51,671 bases of DNA from JAPUDS01 sp964536265 (GTDB taxonomy: Bacteria; Patescibacteriota; Saccharimonadia; Saccharimonadales; Saccharimonadaceae): contig CAZHVV010000007.1 of NCBI GenBank assembly GCA_964536265.1, forward strand, positions 1 through 51,671, given 5' to 3'. A program made the position numbers and the translations under genes. A model generated the notes under the pieces. The model had not been told where the DNA came from. It was given only the letters and a program-made list of their open reading frames with translations, and ran no database searches. Below are positions 48,860 through 51,671 of the stretch, in pieces. Positions within the stretch are counted from its first letter, which is position 1; each line of letters opens with the position of its first letter.

Positions 48860-49821
48860 GCTCGATTCCCCGAATAACCTGCATAGGGAAAGCGGCGCAA
48901 GACGTCTTTTTGCGGGATGATGAATTTGATCCAAAAGTTGAAGGAAAAGTCGCGTATACTCACTTGCCGCTTGGTGCGAAGTTAGATATATCGGAATTAT
49001 TTTTCGCGACAGGTGGCAATGCGACCAATGTTGCGACGACGTTTGCTCGTCAAGGCTTTGAATCGAAATACGTGTGGGCACTAGGGGAAGACCCGGCGTC
49101 GCATGCCGTGCTCGCCGACCTCGATAATGAAGGCGTGGATACATCGTCGGTTGTACAGTCGGAGCATTTTACGTCGAGCTATTCCACAGTATTGTTAGCA
49201 CCATCTGGCGAGCGAACAATTTTGAATTACCACGGAATTATGCCGACAGTTGCTGACATTGAGCGTCAACTCGAAAAGCTAAAGCCTGCTGATTGGGTCT
49301 ACCCAACTTCCGTTGGTTCAATTGAAATGCTCGAGACAATCATCTCATGGGCAAAGAAAAACGGCAGCAAAGTCATGTTGAATCCTGCTGGGAGTGAGTT
49401 GACCGATCCGAAACGGCTTCGAACACTGCTTGATAGTGTCGATGTACTCTGTTTAAACAAAGAGGAGATTCAGCTCCTGGTTGAGGGCCATGACAGTGAA
49501 ACGTTAGTAAGACACGGTTTGCATTACTGCCCAGTTGTCATCGTTTCAGATGGACCAAATGGGGTCTGTGCCTCAGATGGAACAACAATCGTTTCGGCAA
49601 ATATGTATGAAGACGTGCCAGTGATTGACAGAACAGGAGCGGGTGATGCGTTTGCTAGCGGGTTCCTGAGCCAATGGGCTCAGGGTATTTCACTGAAGGA
49701 ATCTATACTATTTGCTAGTGCGAACGCAACCAGCGTAGTTGAGTATATCGGGGCAAAAAAAGGCATTTTACATAAAGGTGTGAAATTGCATGATATGCCA
49801 ATGCAAGAAAAGGCGGTGTAG
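48856..49821 (+). CDS. PfkB-family sugar kinase
   Basis: The 321-aa protein has the ribokinase-like fold motifs: GGNATNVATT (53-62, sugar binding), NKEE (201-204, Mg/phosphate) and DRTGAGDAFASGF (258-270) with catalytic Asp264. The family phosphorylates sugars, nucleosides or sugar phosphates. Its 4-base overlap with aldolase suggests it supplies or uses a sugar phosphate near fructose 1,6-bisphosphate, possibly acting as phosphofructokinase, but ribokinase or adenosine kinase activity is equally possible from sequence. The next gene follows after 3 nt. Confidence 0.85.
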   Translation: MSSIPRITCIGKAAQDVFLRDDEFDPKVEGKVAYTHLPLGAKLDISELFFATGGNATNVATTFARQGFESKYVWALGEDPASHAVLADLDNEGVDTSSVVQSEHFTSSYSTVLLAPSGERTILNYHGIMPTVADIERQLEKLKPADWVYPTSVGSIEMLETIISWAKKNGSKVMLNPAGSELTDPKRLRTLLDSVDVLCLNKEEIQLLVEGHDSETLVRHGLHYCPVVIVSDGPNGVCASDGTTIVSANMYEDVPVIDRTGAGDAFASGFLSQWAQGISLKESILFASANATSVVEYIGAKKGILHKGVKLHDMPMQEKAV

Positions 49822-49824
49822 CGC

Positions 49825-51066
49825 GTGGCAAAGATTTTACGAGATTTATTGGATGCGGAGGAGCCTCTCTTTTCACTGGCGCTTCGTCAGTTAGAGGTTG
49901 CGAGTGGTGAACATGGACGAGATGTCCGTTTGGTTGGTGAAATTGCTGAGAAAATGCGCGCAGCAACTACAGCACTTGGTCTTGACCCCGATGATACTAC
50001 GGGCGCTGAGCTATATGCGGCGCAGCTTGCTCGTATAGTAAGGGATAACAAAAGACTTGCAAAACGTGTTGGCGGAACCGACCCAGATGATGTTGATGAA
50101 ATGTTGCCACTGATGGTAAAAGCGGTAAAAAAATTGCCAATCTCGTTTGATTGTTGGGTAATTCGTCGTTCGGTTGCGAAGAAAATGCTACGGGCGATGC
50201 CACCAAGGAACCTTATGAAACAGCTTGGTCATCGTTCGGTAGATAGTATGTTGAAGCACGAGCCGATTGATGAGCTATATGTTGCGTTACGCTTTTCTGA
50301 GGGTGAAGAGTGGTTGCGTGGGTATAATAAATTACTTGCACAGCTGACGCCAAGCGATTTTGAAACTCGCCCAATCTCGTTTGTGACTATGGACCATGGC
50401 AAATATGTCGAACTTGCTTCGTCATTTGTGAAGAAGAAACGACATAACGTGACTCACATGAAAGAACTCGGAACAATCGTCATTGTTCCGACGAAAGAGA
50501 AGCACATTCGTGGGTTAACACTCATGACACTGCCGCTGCTCCTTCATTACATTAACGAAGTTCGTCTGTATTCTGCCTTTTTCAAACTGAAACAGGTGAG
50601 CCCAAACTTTGGTGAAATTATCGTTGAGACACTCAATGCCGACCCGGCAAGCGCGTCGCAAATGGCAGGTCAATTCGTTCATTGGCGTGTCATTCAGCGT
50701 TACTTCGGAAAAATTGATGCAGCTCGAGAACATCCAGAGGTATTTGAACCTCATCTGCAGCCTGAGGATTTACACTGGCGCAAAGCAGAGGAAATGGTGA
50801 CAATGATTGACCCGGACATGAAGTTTTGGCATGGCTTAGACTATGTCGGGAAGATTATTGATAGTAAACCACTTACATTCAATTTGATGGATGTTAGTTT
50901 GAGCTATGCAAATGCAGTGCCGTATCGCGAAGCCTACAGCTATCATTTTCGAGAAAGTTTATGGAATGAAATATTTACACGATACATGGGAGCACAGTCG
51001 CTTGAACGACAGATTTTGTATCAGCTTGACAATGATATGGTTGCACCTGAGTCATTGATTGTTTGA
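49825..51066 (+). CDS. Unknown soluble protein, 413 aa
   Basis: A mostly hydrophilic protein with no signal peptide or membrane helix and no motif I recognise. The N-terminal 120 residues are helical and charged (REIVRDNKRLAKRV-like), the central part contains a strand-rich stretch VTMDHGKYVELASSFVKKKRH, and Trp/Tyr-rich motifs occur near the end (HWRKAEEMV, KFWHGLDYVG). The start is GTG at 49825, 3 nt after the kinase stop, with AAGG about 13 nt upstream, so it belongs to the fba-pfkB operon. Its 3' end overlaps the convergent LOG-family gene by 46 bp. Confidence 0.7.
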   Translation: MAKILRDLLDAEEPLFSLALRQLEVASGEHGRDVRLVGEIAEKMRAATTALGLDPDDTTGAELYAAQLARIVRDNKRLAKRVGGTDPDDVDEMLPLMVKAVKKLPISFDCWVIRRSVAKKMLRAMPPRNLMKQLGHRSVDSMLKHEPIDELYVALRFSEGEEWLRGYNKLLAQLTPSDFETRPISFVTMDHGKYVELASSFVKKKRHNVTHMKELGTIVIVPTKEKHIRGLTLMTLPLLLHYINEVRLYSAFFKLKQVSPNFGEIIVETLNADPASASQMAGQFVHWRVIQRYFGKIDAAREHPEVFEPHLQPEDLHWRKAEEMVTMIDPDMKFWHGLDYVGKIIDSKPLTFNLMDVSLSYANAVPYREAYSYHFRESLWNEIFTRYMGAQSLERQILYQLDNDMVAPESLIV

Positions 51067-51671
51067 TTTGAGGTTTCAATATGTGTGATCAAACCAACGG
51101 CTTCTTCGACATCGTCAGTTATATAGTACAGTTGTTCGTCACCTTGAGATATTAATCCACCCTCTAACATATGCTTACGGATGAAGCTGTCCATGTCGTT
51201 CCAAAAATCGCTACCAAACAATACGATTCGAATTTGTGGCATTTTGTGGGTTTGTATAAGCGTGATAAGTTCGAATAACTCGTCCATCGTACCGAATCCA
51301 CCAGGGAAATACACATATGCATGTGCAAAGAACGTCATCATCACTTTCCGCGTAAAGAAGTAGTGAAAACCGAGACTCTCTGTGATGTATGGGTTCAAAT
51401 GCTGCTCGTGTGGCAGTTGGATATTGAACCCTATTGACACTCCGCCAGCATCGAATGCTCCCTGGTTGCTTGCGCTCATAATACCCCCACCGCCACCAGT
51501 GACAATTGCAAAATCTTCTTTTGCAAGTGCAAAAGCTATATCGTAGGCAGCTTTGCGATACACTTCACCACTTTCGGTAGTGCGCGCCGAACCGAACATC
51601 GTGACCCGCTTTGGGTATTTTTCGAATATCTTAAATGCTTCAACGAACCTATCGACATTGACGCCTAGGAT
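51021..51671 (-). CDS. LOG-family protein (TIGR00730 type), 5' end beyond window
   Basis: The frame stays open from the TGA at 51021-51023 to the right edge, reading (edge) ILGVNVDRFVEAFKIF...RVTMFGSARTTE, so the start lies outside. It has GGGGGIMSA and the signature PGGFGTMDELFE of LOG-type nucleoside 5'-monophosphate phosphoribohydrolases, often misannotated as lysine decarboxylases. These cleave AMP-like nucleotides (cytokinin activation in plants; nucleotide salvage or YgdH/PpnN-like functions in bacteria). The last 16 residues overlap the convergent gene on the other strand. Confidence 0.88.
   Translation of the reverse strand: MLGVNVDRFVEAFKIFEKYPKRVTMFGSARTTESGEVYRKAAYDIAFALAKEDFAIVTGGGGGIMSASNQGAFDAGGVSIGFNIQLPHEQHLNPYITESLGFHYFFTRKVMMTFFAHAYVYFPGGFGTMDELFELITLIQTHKMPQIRIVLFGSDFWNDMDSFIRKHMLEGGLISQGDEQLYYITDDVEEAVGLITHIETSNQTINDSGATISLSS

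Noticed and set aside
48461..49144. 227-codon antisense open frame over fba and the PfkB kinase
   Set aside because: Long, but both strands underneath are well-supported enzymes with coupled starts; no promoter or ribosome binding site for the antisense frame.
1..51671. CRISPR array, insertion sequence or prophage
   Set aside because: No regularly spaced repeats, transposase, integrase or phage structural genes were seen anywhere in the window.

Overview
The window reads as a compact chromosomal segment of a Patescibacteria (CPR) bacterium, most likely Candidatus Saccharibacteria (TM7). This is inferred from the tiny intergenic gaps, TGA used as a stop (so not the code-25 CPR lineages), very short ribosomal L32, no rimM in the rpsP-khpA-trmD neighbourhood, many small membrane proteins without clear homologues, and a metabolism limited to lower glycolysis and the non-oxidative pentose phosphate pathway. 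I could not run a phylogeny. Ten Ns at 15767-15776 show that this is a draft scaffold.

Layout. 1-5.3 kb: translation and RNA genes (leuS end, rpmF, nusB, Nudix, rnc, rpsP, khpA) around a beta-propeller surface protein with an LAXTG-type anchor. 5.3-7.4 kb: a cloverleaf-like structured element, small membrane proteins and trmD. 7.4-9.7 kb: the most foreign-looking part. It holds a partial tRNA-Gln copy, an intact tRNA-Gln(CUG) and a tRNA-Glu(CUC), both intact tRNAs inside inverted repeats, followed directly by a two-gene AT-rich operon whose products both carry HEPN-type RX4H motifs. 9.7-13.3 kb: Nudix, P-type ATPase, flavodoxin-like protein. 13.36-18.2 kb: a tight operon crtE-crtB-crtI-crtYc-crtYd-crtEb predicted to make a cyclic C50 carotenoid. 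18.3-24.3 kb: small membrane proteins, enolase and phosphoglycerate mutase (divergent), Mn-type superoxide dismutase, RmuC. 24.3-30.3 kb: an aquaporin with a histone-H1-like tail, pheS-pheT, a Tat-exported alpha/beta hydrolase. 30.3-39.7 kb: eukaryotic-type glycogen branching enzyme, DEAD-box helicase with a long leader, ABC exporter, Nudix, FKBP, glutaredoxin-thioredoxin reductase under a palindromic operator, a degenerate GDPD-like protein, a PLD-family enzyme. 39.7-51.7 kb: K+-independent H+-pyrophosphatase, Rel lacking its C-terminal regulatory region, gapA, rpiB, rpe, split transketolase, class II aldolase overlapping a PfkB kinase, an unknown 413-aa protein and a LOG-family protein.

How the genes fit together. 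Transketolase, Rpe, RpiB, aldolase, GAPDH, phosphoglycerate mutase and enolase form a route from pentose and hexose phosphates to phosphoenolpyruvate. Superoxide dismutase, glutaredoxin/thioredoxin reductase and the carotenoid operon suggest exposure to oxygen and perhaps light. A window-wide pattern is that many monocistronic or first genes have a -10 box ending 6-10 nt before the start codon and no Shine-Dalgarno sequence, predicting widespread leaderless mRNAs; internal operon genes and a few highly expressed genes have clear Shine-Dalgarno sequences instead.

All functional calls come from reading motifs and translated sequence by eye; no database search or folding program was run.
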